This document shows, piece after piece, positions 1 through 8,038 of a DNA stretch of 64,000 nt. Source of the DNA: Laedolimicola ammoniilytica (lineage in GTDB: Bacteria > Bacillota > Clostridia > Lachnospirales > Lachnospiraceae); NCBI RefSeq assembly GCF_025567165.1, contig NZ_JAOQKC010000003.1, positions 62,001 through 126,000 on the forward strand, in the 5' to 3' direction. The notes under the pieces are model-generated. The model did no database searches, was not told where the DNA came from, and was given only the letters and a program-made list of their open reading frames with translations. Positions within the stretch are counted from its first letter, which is position 1; each line of letters starts with the position of its first letter. Made by a program: the position numbers and the translations under genes.

Positions 1-1
1 T

Positions 2-772
2 GCAATTTCAAAAAAGATGCATAGGCTTATATGGGAAAAAGTTGAAAGCTGTATTTTTTTAGAAGATGATGTTTTGCCGTCAGTTAGTTTCTTTCGGTAT
101 TGCTCAGAATTACTTGAAAAATATAAAGATGATATGAGAATCAATGTTATTTGTGGGATGAACCATTTGGGAGTCTCCGAAGATGTTAATACGGATTATT
201 TCTTCTCACGGCAAGGCTCTATTTGGGGTTTTGCAATTTGGCGTAGAACATATGAACAATACTGTGATTTCAGTTATGGCAAAGATCCATATATAATGAA
301 ATTATTGAAAAATCAAACCAGACATAATCGCGTGTTTTGGAAACGAATTAAAGCGTACGCAGAACAAGAAGTATATGAAGGTCATATAGCATGGTCGGAA
401 TTTTTTCTCGAATTTAGTATGTATGGACAGAATCAGTTACAAATTATTCCTAAGAAAAATATGATTTCAAATATCGGGTGTACGAAAGATTCTGCACACG
501 CAAATGAATTGAAATTATTACCTAGAGGGTTGAGAAAAATTTTTAAAATGGAAACATATGAGGTTAAGTTCCCGTTAAAACATGCACAGTATGTGATTCC
601 AGATAATGAATATGAAAAAAAGAGAAATGAAATTTTAGCATATAACTATCCAATTAAACTAAAATGGTATGGTTTAGAAATGCTTTTTTTTAAAATCCGA
701 TATGGAAATTGGAAAGAAGCGGTTGGTGTCATAAAAAATAAAATAGGGAGAAAAGTCACAATTGAAAAATGA
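2..772 (+). CDS. Glycosyltransferase-like protein (HlpA-like), truncated at the left edge
   Basis: The frame is open to the window edge. An ATG at 17 exists but has no convincing ribosome binding site, so the real start is probably upstream. The visible part has an acidic FLEDDV motif near its N-terminus, followed by a WGFAIWRR segment. This pattern resembles nucleotide-diphospho-sugar transferases annotated as hemolytic protein HlpA-like, where the acidic cluster would bind the metal and sugar nucleotide. No membrane segment is seen, so a cytoplasmic role is likely. It overlaps the flippase start by 11 nt, which suggests one polysaccharide operon. It is AT-rich like the next four genes. The family is inferred from motifs, and substrate and linkage are unknown. 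Confidence 0.6.
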   Translation, partial: AISKKMHRLIWEKVESCIFLEDDVLPSVSFFRYCSELLEKYKDDMRINVICGMNHLGVSEDVNTDYFFSRQGSIWGFAIWRRTYEQYCDFSYGKDPYIMKLLKNQTRHNRVFWKRIKAYAEQEVYEGHIAWSEFFLEFSMYGQNQLQIIPKKNMISNIGCTKDSAHANELKLLPRGLRKIFKMETYEVKFPLKHAQYVIPDNEYEKKRNEILAYNYPIKLKWYGLEMLFFKIRYGNWKEAVGVIKNKIGRKVTIEK

Positions 773-2210
773 GCAAAATCTTAAAGAACGTGCTATAGAG
801 GGAACGGTATGGAAATTTGCGGAAAAGATAGGAATGCAATTAATATCAATAGTAATTCAAATTGTCTTGGCGAGACTTTTATTGCCAGAAGATTATGGTG
901 TTGTCGGATTATTATCAATATTTATCAGTATATCCGATGTTTTTATTTTGCAAGGGTTTACAACGGCATTAATACAAAAAAGTGAGGCAGATGAATTGGA
1001 TTATTCATCTGTCTTTTTTGCAAATTTAGCAATGTCAATTATAATATATGTTGTTTTTTATATGATTGCGCCAAGTGTAGCTAAATTTTACAAAACGCCA
1101 CAATTAACGGAAGTGATGCGTGTGATGTCAATTAATATTGTAGTAGGCGCCTTTTCTGCAGTTCATAATGCGATAGTGTCAAAAAATCTGGAATTTAGAA
1201 TCAGTTTTATGAGAAATATTGCAAATATAGTTTCACAGGGGATAGTTGGAATTGGCATGGCATGCGCAAATTTTGGCGTATGGTCCTTGGTTGGATCTAA
1301 AATAGTGGGAACGTTAGTAGGAACGATGGTATTGTGTATAACTGTAAAATGGAGACCACAATGTATATTTTCATTTCAAAGAATTAAGTTTTTATTTCGG
1401 TATAGTTCTAAGGTGTTGTGTACAAATCTACTTAATACAATATTTAATAATATGCATTCATTAATTATAGGACGTTTTTTTTCTGCAACAGATGTAGGGT
1501 ATTATCAGCGTGGACAGCAGATTCCGCAGGCAGCGATGATAGCTGTGGATGGAAGCATGTGCGAAGTATTGTACCCTACACTCTCTTTATTACAAAATGA
1601 TTTGGATAAGTTAAAAAAAGCATTGAGACGTTCTATGAAAACCAGCATGTATTTGATTTTACCTATGCTTATGGGACTGGCAGTTACAGCAAGGCAGATG
1701 ACGATTTTATTACTTACAGAAAAATGGTTGCCAAGTGTTCCTTTTATGCAATTAACATGTGCAATTACTGCATTTTGGCCATTGTCAGCAAGAACACATG
1801 CATTAAATGCAATTGGTAGAAGTGATGTAACATTAAAGCTATCAATTATTTCTAAGATTTTGACATTAGTAATGATTTTAATTAGTGTACCGATGGGAAT
1901 TTATGCAATTATGTGGGGAACGCTATTGGCATCAGGAATTTCGTTTTGGATAACCAGTCATTATGCAAATAAATATCTTGGTTACTCATTAAAAGAATTA
2001 ATTCATGATATAGGAAGTCCTATAGCGTTGTCTTGCGGAATGGGAATTTTTGTAATTTTAATTGGAAAGATTGAGATTGGTCTTGCAATGGGATTATTTA
2101 TGCAAATTTTAGGAGGGATTATTTTTTATGTAGGATTATCGGAAATTTTAAAACTTGAACAATATGAATATTTAAAAAATCTTATATTAAATATACTGCA
2201 TAAAAATTAA
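762..2210 (+). CDS. Polysaccharide flippase (Wzx/MOP superfamily)
   Basis: This 482-residue, very hydrophobic protein has about 12 to 14 predicted membrane segments. The N-terminal pattern (GTVWKFAEKIGMQLISIVIQ, then LARLLLPEDYGVVGL) is typical of lipopolysaccharide-biosynthesis or O-antigen flippases of the MOP superfamily. These move undecaprenyl-linked repeat units across the membrane. It starts with TTG at 762, supported by an AGGGAGAAAAG ribosome binding site. The start overlaps the end of the glycosyltransferase-like gene. A hairpin with a T-run follows, so this may be the last gene of its transcript. Base composition is strongly AT-rich, as expected of a horizontally exchanged surface-polysaccharide cassette. 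The transported glycan is unknown. Confidence 0.88.
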   Translation: MKNEQNLKERAIEGTVWKFAEKIGMQLISIVIQIVLARLLLPEDYGVVGLLSIFISISDVFILQGFTTALIQKSEADELDYSSVFFANLAMSIIIYVVFYMIAPSVAKFYKTPQLTEVMRVMSINIVVGAFSAVHNAIVSKNLEFRISFMRNIANIVSQGIVGIGMACANFGVWSLVGSKIVGTLVGTMVLCITVKWRPQCIFSFQRIKFLFRYSSKVLCTNLLNTIFNNMHSLIIGRFFSATDVGYYQRGQQIPQAAMIAVDGSMCEVLYPTLSLLQNDLDKLKKALRRSMKTSMYLILPMLMGLAVTARQMTILLLTEKWLPSVPFMQLTCAITAFWPLSARTHALNAIGRSDVTLKLSIISKILTLVMILISVPMGIYAIMWGTLLASGISFWITSHYANKYLGYSLKELIHDIGSPIALSCGMGIFVILIGKIEIGLAMGLFMQILGGIIFYVGLSEILKLEQYEYLKNLILNILHKN

Positions 2211-2234
2211 AGAATTGTATTTTCAGTGTTAAAT

Positions 2235-2260
2235 AAAGAGAGCTAAGTAGCTCTTTTTTT
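2235..2260 (+). terminator. Rho-independent terminator after the flippase
   Basis: The inverted repeat AGAGCTA / TAGCTCT (2239-2245 and 2248-2254) has a 2-nt loop and runs directly into a run of T. It lies 25 nt after the flippase stop and before the ribosome binding site of the aminotransferase gene. It would end or attenuate the upstream transcript. Confidence 0.8.
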
Positions 2261-2284
2261 GTTGCAGAAAAGGAGAAAAGTGCG

Positions 2285-3385
2285 ATGGAAATATTAGTAA
2301 CACGATCATCAATGCCGTCATATGAAGAATATTGCAAGGAAATAAAAGATATATGGGACAGTCATTGGTTGACAAATATGGGAACAAAGCATAGAGAGTT
2401 AGAACAAAATTTGGAAGAATATTTGGAAGTCCCGCATGTGACATTGTATACCAATGGTCATCTGGCATTGGAAAATGCGATTGCAGCATTGAATTTGCCG
2501 GAGGGAGGTGAAGTTATTACTACTCCATTTACATTTGCATCGACTACACATGCTATAGTACGCAATCGTCTAATTCCGGTATTTTGCGATATTAATACAG
2601 AGGATTACACGATAGATGTGACTAAAATAGAGAGTTTAATTACAGATAAAACAGTAGCCATTGTTCCGGTACATGTATATGGAAATATTTGTGATGTTGA
2701 AGAGATAGAGCGGATTGCCGGGAAATATGGACTGAAAGTAATTTATGACGCAGCCCATGCTTTTGCAGTGAAATACAAGGGAATTTCATCTGCATGTTTC
2801 GGAGATGCTGCGATGTTTAGTTTTCATGCAACGAAAGTATTTAATACGATAGAGGGTGGCGCAGTATGCTTTAAGAATGATTCCTGGGTACAACTTCTGA
2901 ATGATATGAAAAATTTCGGTATTCGGGATCAGGAAACAGTAGCATATGTGGGTGGAAATGCGAAAATGAATGAATTCCAGGCAGCAATGGGAATTTGTAA
3001 TTTAAGACATTTAGAAGATGAAATTGCTAAGCGGAGAAAAGTTGTTGAACATTATAGAGAAAGACTTTCAGGTGTAGAAGGAATTAAATTATGTGCATCC
3101 CAAAAAGATGTAGAATCTAATTACGCATATTTTCCAGTGATTTTTGATGGCTATAAGTATACGCGAAATGAAATATTTACCATGTTAGCAGAAGCAAGCA
3201 TTGGGGCGCGAAAGTATTTCTTTCCACTTACCAACAGTTTTGAATGCTATAGAAATTATCCGACAGCTGGGGCAGAAAAAACGCCAATAGCTCAGCATAC
3301 GGCACTTAGAGTATTGACTTTACCATTGTATGCTGAATTGAGTTTGGAAGATGTAGATAAAATTTGTAATATCATTTTAGTATAA
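2285..3385 (+). CDS. DegT/DnrJ/EryC1/StrS family sugar aminotransferase
   Basis: This 366-residue protein is a fold-type I PLP enzyme of the DegT family. Family members transfer an amino group, usually from glutamate, to a 3- or 4-keto nucleotide sugar. Visible features are the PLP-phosphate and ring-binding region (TTPFTFASTTHA), the YDAAHAF segment whose Asp contacts the pyridine nitrogen, and the Schiff-base lysine at about K184 in SFHATKVFNTIEGG. The length is normal. The start is ATG with an AAGGAG site 9 nt upstream. It is followed 12 nt later by an ATP-grasp gene, so the pair probably makes or modifies an amino sugar for the surface glycan. The exact sugar is unknown. Confidence 0.9.
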   Translation: MEILVTRSSMPSYEEYCKEIKDIWDSHWLTNMGTKHRELEQNLEEYLEVPHVTLYTNGHLALENAIAALNLPEGGEVITTPFTFASTTHAIVRNRLIPVFCDINTEDYTIDVTKIESLITDKTVAIVPVHVYGNICDVEEIERIAGKYGLKVIYDAAHAFAVKYKGISSACFGDAAMFSFHATKVFNTIEGGAVCFKNDSWVQLLNDMKNFGIRDQETVAYVGGNAKMNEFQAAMGICNLRHLEDEIAKRRKVVEHYRERLSGVEGIKLCASQKDVESNYAYFPVIFDGYKYTRNEIFTMLAEASIGARKYFFPLTNSFECYRNYPTAGAEKTPIAQHTALRVLTLPLYAELSLEDVDKICNIILV

Positions 3386-3397
3386 GGAGAACATATC

Positions 3398-4396
3398 ATG
3401 AAAACTGTATTAATTACATCCACTGGATCTGTAGCAACAGATATTACATTAAAAAGTTTAAAACGTATGGGATTCCGTGTGGTTGGCTGTAATATTTACC
3501 CCAAGGAATGGATTGTAGAATCTTGTGAGGTAGATGCTTTTTATCAAGCTCCTCCGGTGTCTGAACAGAAAAGGTATCTCGCATTTATGAAAGAGCTTTG
3601 TATTAAGGAAAAAATTGAATATTTGTTTCCTATGATTGATTATGAAATTGATCTTTTGAATTGTAACCGGGAATGGTTTGAAGAACATGGAGTGACGCTT
3701 TGCATGTCTTCGAAAGAATCACTGGATATTATTCGTAATAAGAAGAAACTTGCTGATTTTGTTGAAGCAGAGTGCCCTAGAACCCAGTCGATTCCAACCA
3801 AAATGTTACGTGATATTCAGAGGCTAGAATGGAGGTTCCCAGTTGTATGCAAGCCATATAATGGACGTAGTAGCCAAGGACTAAAGTATATCTATAATCA
3901 GGAAGAATGGGATAATTTCGTTTCAACAGCAGATAAAGATGTTTATATTGTGGAACCATTTATTGAAGGGCCGCTTGTAATGGTGGAAATTGTTCGGCAA
4001 ATTGAACCTCATAAAGTGATTGCCATGACACGCCGGGAACTTATTTCAACGCCACATGGCTGTTCAACTACGGTTTACGTATATGAAGATAAGGAATTGG
4101 AAGAAGCATCGAAGATTTTGGCGGATAAATTGAATGTTTGGGGAGATGTAAATTTTGAGTATATTCTTGATAAAGATGGAAAGTACCATTTAGTAGAATG
4201 CAACCCACGTTTTTCGGCTGGTTGTGAGTTTTCTTGCATGGGAGGATATGATTACATTGAAAATCATATGAAATGCTTTATGGGAAAAGAAATTGAAGAT
4301 GCTCACTTTAAACACAGCATGATAATTGCAAGAAAGTATGAAGAATATATTACTGCAGTTGATGTAGATGTGGAATATCAGAACACGTGTCATTAA
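3398..4396 (+). CDS. ATP-grasp domain ligase
   Basis: This 332-residue protein has a pre-ATP-grasp Rossmann-like region (residues 1 to about 110, starting MKTVLITSTGSVATDI) and then an ATP-grasp domain. The domain shows a nucleotide-binding lysine (PVVCKPYNGRSSQGL), a VEPFIEGPLVMVEI acidic strand and a C-terminal metal-binding motif (YHLVECNPRFSAG, with E and N). Family enzymes activate a carboxylate as acyl-phosphate and join it to an amine or thiol. Similar proteins occur in polysaccharide loci. The AGGAG site precedes the ATG. Next to an aminotransferase it could ligate an amino acid or other carboxylate to an amino sugar, but that is inference. Its end overlaps the longest frame of the next gene. 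Confidence 0.85.
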   Translation: MKTVLITSTGSVATDITLKSLKRMGFRVVGCNIYPKEWIVESCEVDAFYQAPPVSEQKRYLAFMKELCIKEKIEYLFPMIDYEIDLLNCNREWFEEHGVTLCMSSKESLDIIRNKKKLADFVEAECPRTQSIPTKMLRDIQRLEWRFPVVCKPYNGRSSQGLKYIYNQEEWDNFVSTADKDVYIVEPFIEGPLVMVEIVRQIEPHKVIAMTRRELISTPHGCSTTVYVYEDKELEEASKILADKLNVWGDVNFEYILDKDGKYHLVECNPRFSAGCEFSCMGGYDYIENHMKCFMGKEIEDAHFKHSMIIARKYEEYITAVDVDVEYQNTCH

Positions 4397-4418
4397 TTAT
4401 GAAAAAGAGGAACAGAGA

Positions 4419-5762
4419 ATGGAATTTTCAGCATTAAGTTTATTATATGATGTCGCATGGATGTCTGCGTTGATGCTAATTGCAAAAGTGATCCGAAGTA
4501 AGGTTCGTTTTATTCAGAAGCTTTATATCCCTTCTGCGCTAATTGCAGGATTTATGGGATTATTTGCGGGAAAACAATTTCTAAATATAATTCCCTTCAG
4601 TTCTGAAATCTCAAATTATGCGGGTATTTTGATTGCTTTTGTTTTTGGTTCTATGTTTATCGGAAATAAGACAAAGGTTTCGTTCAAACAGATGTTTAAC
4701 TCTGTTGGTGATAGCTTTCTGGTAAATGCGGCGGCAGAAATTACACAGTTTGGACTATTTATTTTGATTGGTATTGCAGTTTTTCCACTTTTTTTTAGGA
4801 ACATTAATCCTGCTTTCGGGCTTATGCTTCCAGCGGGATTTGTCGGAGGCCATGGGACGGCAGCAGCAATCGGAGGTGTTCTGGTAGACAGTGGATGGAC
4901 TGATGCAACAAGTATTGGGCAAACATTTGCAACAATTGGTTTGCTAGGCGGTATTCTAGGCGGTGTAACAATGATTAATATTGGCGCTCGTAAAGGGAAC
5001 ACTGCAATTATTAAAAGCGTAGAAGAACTTCAAGAAGAAATGTTGACAGGCTTAGTGCAGGAAGATGAGCGGAGCGAGTTTGGTCGAAATACTGTTAATG
5101 CGATGTCAATTGATACACTCACATGGCATTTTTCATTGATTTTAGTAGCTGTGGGTATGGCGTATGGTGTGAATATAGTATTAAAAAACTTATTACCATC
5201 AGTTTCTTTTCCAGTATATGGTCTCGCACTGGTGTGTAGTATTGTCTTGCAGGGAATCTTGAAACTAGTTGATCTCGATGAATATGTTGATAAGAAAATT
5301 ATTACTCATATTGGTAGTAGTGCAACAGATTACCTTGTTGCATTTGGTGTGGCATCTATCAATATCAGTGTTGTGGTGAAATATCTTGTCCCGATTATTG
5401 TGTTTTCGGTGTTAGGTTTCATTTTTGTTATTGCTTGGTTTTGGATTATTTCGCCAAGGTTTTTCAGAAACTATTGGTTTGAAAGGGGCATCTATATCTT
5501 CGGGCTGTCCACGGGGGTGATGGCAACAGGTGTGATTTTACTTCGAGTAACAGATCCAGAATTTAAATCAGGAGTACTAGAAGATTTTGGATTTGCATGG
5601 ATTTTTCTCTCTTTTATGGATATGTTTTTGGTTTCATTTTCACCAATGTTTATTCTAAAAGGTACAGGAGTTCTTTATAGTGTAATTTTGTTATTGGCTG
5701 CAATAATTAGTTTAGTTGTCTGTAAAGTTGTATTTAAAAAAAAGACAAATAAAAAAGAATGA
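4419..5762 (+). CDS. Sodium/glutamate symporter (GltS/ESS family)
   Basis: This 447-residue membrane protein has about 10 to 12 hydrophobic segments. Its GGHGTAAAIGG motif, and the related FATIGLLGGILGGV stretch, resemble the pore-loop glycine motifs of the ESS sodium:glutamate symporter family. An in-frame ATG at 4368 exists, but the ATG at 4419 has a better site (AGAGG, 8 nt) and begins directly with the first hydrophobic segment, so it is preferred. The gene lies 22 nt after the ATP-grasp ligase and shares the AT-rich composition. A glutamate carrier is unusual at the end of a polysaccharide cluster. It may supply an amino-acid substituent, or it may be an unrelated transporter. The substrate is inferred from the family only. 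Confidence 0.82.
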   Translation: MEFSALSLLYDVAWMSALMLIAKVIRSKVRFIQKLYIPSALIAGFMGLFAGKQFLNIIPFSSEISNYAGILIAFVFGSMFIGNKTKVSFKQMFNSVGDSFLVNAAAEITQFGLFILIGIAVFPLFFRNINPAFGLMLPAGFVGGHGTAAAIGGVLVDSGWTDATSIGQTFATIGLLGGILGGVTMINIGARKGNTAIIKSVEELQEEMLTGLVQEDERSEFGRNTVNAMSIDTLTWHFSLILVAVGMAYGVNIVLKNLLPSVSFPVYGLALVCSIVLQGILKLVDLDEYVDKKIITHIGSSATDYLVAFGVASINISVVVKYLVPIIVFSVLGFIFVIAWFWIISPRFFRNYWFERGIYIFGLSTGVMATGVILLRVTDPEFKSGVLEDFGFAWIFLSFMDMFLVSFSPMFILKGTGVLYSVILLLAAIISLVVCKVVFKKKTNKKE

Positions 5763-5861
5763 GATGAAATCGGTTAAAGAAATTGAGAGAATGGTAAATT
5801 ATTAGATTTGCGGTAAAATAAGCGGCAAAATTTTGTGTGTATTAAAAATTCGTTTTTGGAT

Positions 5862-5895
5862 GAAGAGAGCCCCGCCATCCGGCGGGGCTCTCTTC
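5862..5895. terminator. Perfect 15-bp hairpin between convergent genes
   Basis: A 15-bp perfect inverted repeat (5862-5876 and 5881-5895, outer bases GAAGAGAGC) encloses a 4-nt loop. It lies between the GltS gene and the convergent Rpn-type pseudogene. Neither side has a strong T-run, so its role as a bidirectional terminator is likely but not certain. Confidence 0.6.
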
Positions 5896-5899
5896 AACC

Positions 5900-6753
5900 C
5901 TACAATTTGAATTCTGCCATCAAGGTATCTCGATAAGTAGGATCTTCTGTAGCACGTTTGGCATCATCGATGCGGTTACAGCTAAGAAGCTTGTTGATGA
6001 GGGAAGACATTTTAGATAAAGCTTCCTGAGCTCCAAGGCGTCGATTCTCTTCTAACCTTCCGGCAAACAATTCTTCCAATGCTTCACACATAAGCTGTTC
6101 ATCTCCTTCTTTCATAGAATTGGCGCGGATAAGCACATTTAAGAAGGTCTGATATAATGGGTCATCCTCGTGAGCTTTATAGGCCAGACCGAGCTGCTCA
6201 AGAGGCGTATCTTTCGTAAGATGATTGGTCAGACAGGAAAGCCAGAGATATTGCTCATGGGGCAGTTCCGGTAAGATAATCAGTTGGACAGGAATGAATC
6301 CTATATGTATATAATATAATCCGTCGATGATTTTTTCAACGGGATCTTTCGTATTTTCAAGGGAATTTTTCGGATGTAAGAAATCAGGATTCTGGGGTGA
6401 CGATGGGTCATGAGGGTTAAAGTAATCTCATGGATAGCTTGGTGCTGCTTCAGGTAATCGGGAATGCTGAGCGCATAGGACTGAGCTTTGAAAAAGTTAC
6501 TGATTGTCATAGACTCGTCCGGGCCCTTATAGTCGATGATGTTGTATCGACGAAAGATACGTCCGATAGGGGACGTGAGAGGTGGGGCGTCCGGAGCTTT
6601 GATGATCAGACAGTCTGTTCGGCGTTTTCCTCGATTAAGGGGATACTCGGGATGATAAGTAAGATAGTCCCGGTGTTCAGCCAGCTCAATCTGGAGCCCG
6701 GCTACGGCAGCTGCGTGCCAGTTGATATGGTTCCTTGGTTTAGATGATTTCAT
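5900..6753 (-). pseudogene. Rpn-family PD-(D/E)XK nuclease gene, copy 1, frameshifted
   Basis: The minus-strand reading from ATG at 6753 (MKSSKPRN) to the stop at 5900 matches copy 2 (11871-12761) almost residue for residue, but the frame breaks near 6366-6370. There copy 1 has five T and copy 2 has six. Upstream of the break it keeps the nuclease core (RRTDCLII and IIDYKGP, the D...DxK pattern of Rpn/PDDEXK_2 proteins). Downstream it keeps the C-terminal region ending LMAEFKL. It also lacks 12 codons of a Gln/Gly-rich linker present in copy 2. One broken base would restore a 284-residue protein. Family members are linked to RecA-independent recombination in E. coli. Function here is unknown. 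Confidence 0.88.
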
Positions 6754-6803
6754 GCAATAGAAAATACCTCCTTGATGTATTGTTTCAAATTCATGGGGAA
6801 ATA

Positions 6804-6821
6804 CTTCACAGACCTGTGAAG
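6804..6821 (-). promoter_or_regulatory. Palindrome in the leader of Rpn copy 1
   Basis: CTTCACAG and CTGTGAAG form 8-bp arms with a 2-nt spacer between the promoter and the ribosome binding site of Rpn copy 1. Copy 2 has the same palindrome with one change that leaves a G-T pair. Copy 3 has a different palindrome at the equivalent position. It could be an operator or a 5' UTR stem. Confidence 0.6.
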
Positions 6822-6838
6822 ATGAATTGAACAGATAA

Positions 6839-6867
6839 AGTATAGCATGCGGGGAAGAGAGAAACAA
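6839..6867 (-). promoter_or_regulatory. Sigma-A-type promoter of Rpn copy 1
   Basis: On the minus strand, TTGTTT (6867-6862) and TATACT (6844-6839) are separated by exactly 17 nt. Transcription would start about 80 nt upstream of the Rpn start codon, so the leader would include the palindrome. The promoter points away from capE. Confidence 0.7.
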
Positions 6868-6905
6868 GGAATTTATGGAAATTTAAGAATATGGAAATAT
6901 GTGTG

Positions 6906-6933
6906 CGAAAAGGGCCGTCAGGTCCTTTTTTCG
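6906..6933 (+). terminator. Hairpin with T-run upstream of capE
   Basis: AAAAGGGCC and GGTCCTTTT pair around a GTCA loop and are followed by a T-rich tract. The site lies 50 nt before capE, so it is either a terminator for transcripts entering from the left or an attenuator in the capE leader. No clear plus-strand promoter was found just upstream. Confidence 0.55.
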
Positions 6934-6979
6934 TGCGCGTTTTTATAAATCAAAATGTTATAATAAAGGAGATTGTAGT

Positions 6980-8026
6980 ATGGCAACTTCAAAATTTTTT
7001 AAAGACAAAACCCTGATGATTACCGGAGGTACCGGTTCTTTTGGTTCTACCGTATTAAAACATTTCCTGGATTCTGATCTGAAGGAAATCCGTATCTTTT
7101 CCCGCGATGAGAAGAAGCAGGACGATATGCGGCATGAATTGCAGGCAAAGCATCCGGAACTGGCAGGCAAGGTAAAGTTTTATATCGGAGATGTGAGAAA
7201 TATGCGTTCCGTACAGGACGCGATGCCCGGCGTAGACTATATTTTCCATGCGGCAGCCCTGAAGCAGGTACCGTCCTGCGAGTTTTTCCCTATGGAGGCC
7301 GTTCGCACCAATGTGGAGGGTACCGATAATGTGCTTCACGCAGCCATTGACGCAGGGGTTCAGCGTATCGTATGTCTGTCTACGGATAAGGCTGCTTATC
7401 CCATCAACGCCATGGGTATTTCCAAGGCTATGATGGAGAAGGTGATCGGAGCCAATGCCCGCGTGGCAGCAGGAAAAACCACGATTTGCTGTACCCGTTA
7501 CGGGAATGTCATGTGCAGCCGTGGTTCGGTAATTCCGCTCTTTATCGATCAGATTAAGGCAGGTAATCCGCTGACCATCACAGACCCGAATATGACCCGT
7601 TTCCTGATGAATCTGGATGAGGCAGTGGCATTGGTTATGTTTGCTTTTGAGCATGGGGAACCGGGCGATCTCTTCGTGCAGAAATCAGACGCCAGCACCA
7701 TCGGAGATCTGGCGAAGGCGGTACAGCAGCTCTTTGGCGATACTGGTACGCATATCATCGGAACACGTCATGGAGAGAAGCTGTTTGAGACACTGATGAC
7801 CAATGAGGAGTGCATGCGCAGCGTGGACATGGGCGATTATTACCGGGTACTTCCGGACGGCAGGGATCTGAATTATGATAAGTTCTTTGTAAAGGGACAA
7901 GTTCAGACCATGGCAAATGAAGCCTATACCAGCCACAATACGCAGCGCCTGGATGTGGAGGGAACCGTAAAGAAGATTCTGACTACGGACTATGTAAAGG
8001 AAGCTCTTGAAAATTGGAAGAAATAG
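6980..8026 (+). CDS. capE: UDP-GlcNAc 4,6-dehydratase/5-epimerase (CapE/FnlA/WbjB type)
   Basis: This 348-residue extended SDR enzyme performs the first step of UDP-N-acetyl-L-fucosamine synthesis, converting UDP-GlcNAc to a 4-keto-6-deoxy sugar with C5 inversion. The NAD(P)-binding motif is TGGTGSFG near residue 12. FHAAALKQVPSCE and CLSTDKAAYPINAMGISK are typical of the FlaA1/CapE group, where the usual catalytic Tyr of YxxxK is Met (MGISK). The ATG at 6980 has an AAAGGAG site. A longer in-frame start at 6899 would read through an upstream hairpin and adds nothing conserved. It is followed at 12-nt spacing by capF and then capG. G+C is higher than in the first polysaccharide block. Confidence 0.92.
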   Translation: MATSKFFKDKTLMITGGTGSFGSTVLKHFLDSDLKEIRIFSRDEKKQDDMRHELQAKHPELAGKVKFYIGDVRNMRSVQDAMPGVDYIFHAAALKQVPSCEFFPMEAVRTNVEGTDNVLHAAIDAGVQRIVCLSTDKAAYPINAMGISKAMMEKVIGANARVAAGKTTICCTRYGNVMCSRGSVIPLFIDQIKAGNPLTITDPNMTRFLMNLDEAVALVMFAFEHGEPGDLFVQKSDASTIGDLAKAVQQLFGDTGTHIIGTRHGEKLFETLMTNEECMRSVDMGDYYRVLPDGRDLNYDKFFVKGQVQTMANEAYTSHNTQRLDVEGTVKKILTTDYVKEALENWKK

Positions 8027-8038
8027 GAGAGAGATAAA

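Larger units (their letters stand above)
5900..6892 (-). repeat. Long direct repeat, left copy (Rpn gene plus leader)
   Basis: The segment is highly similar to 11871-12899 in the same orientation. Similarity covers the whole coding region, the ribosome binding site, the leader palindrome and the promoter, and ends near a shared AAATTTAAGAATA. Differences are a 12-codon deletion, a 1-nt deletion and scattered substitutions. The two copies bracket capE, capF, capG and gldA. Confidence 0.88.

Noticed and set aside
6959..6964. TATAAT just before capE
   Set aside because: A start of transcription from it would fall on the ribosome binding site, and there is no -35 box at the right distance.
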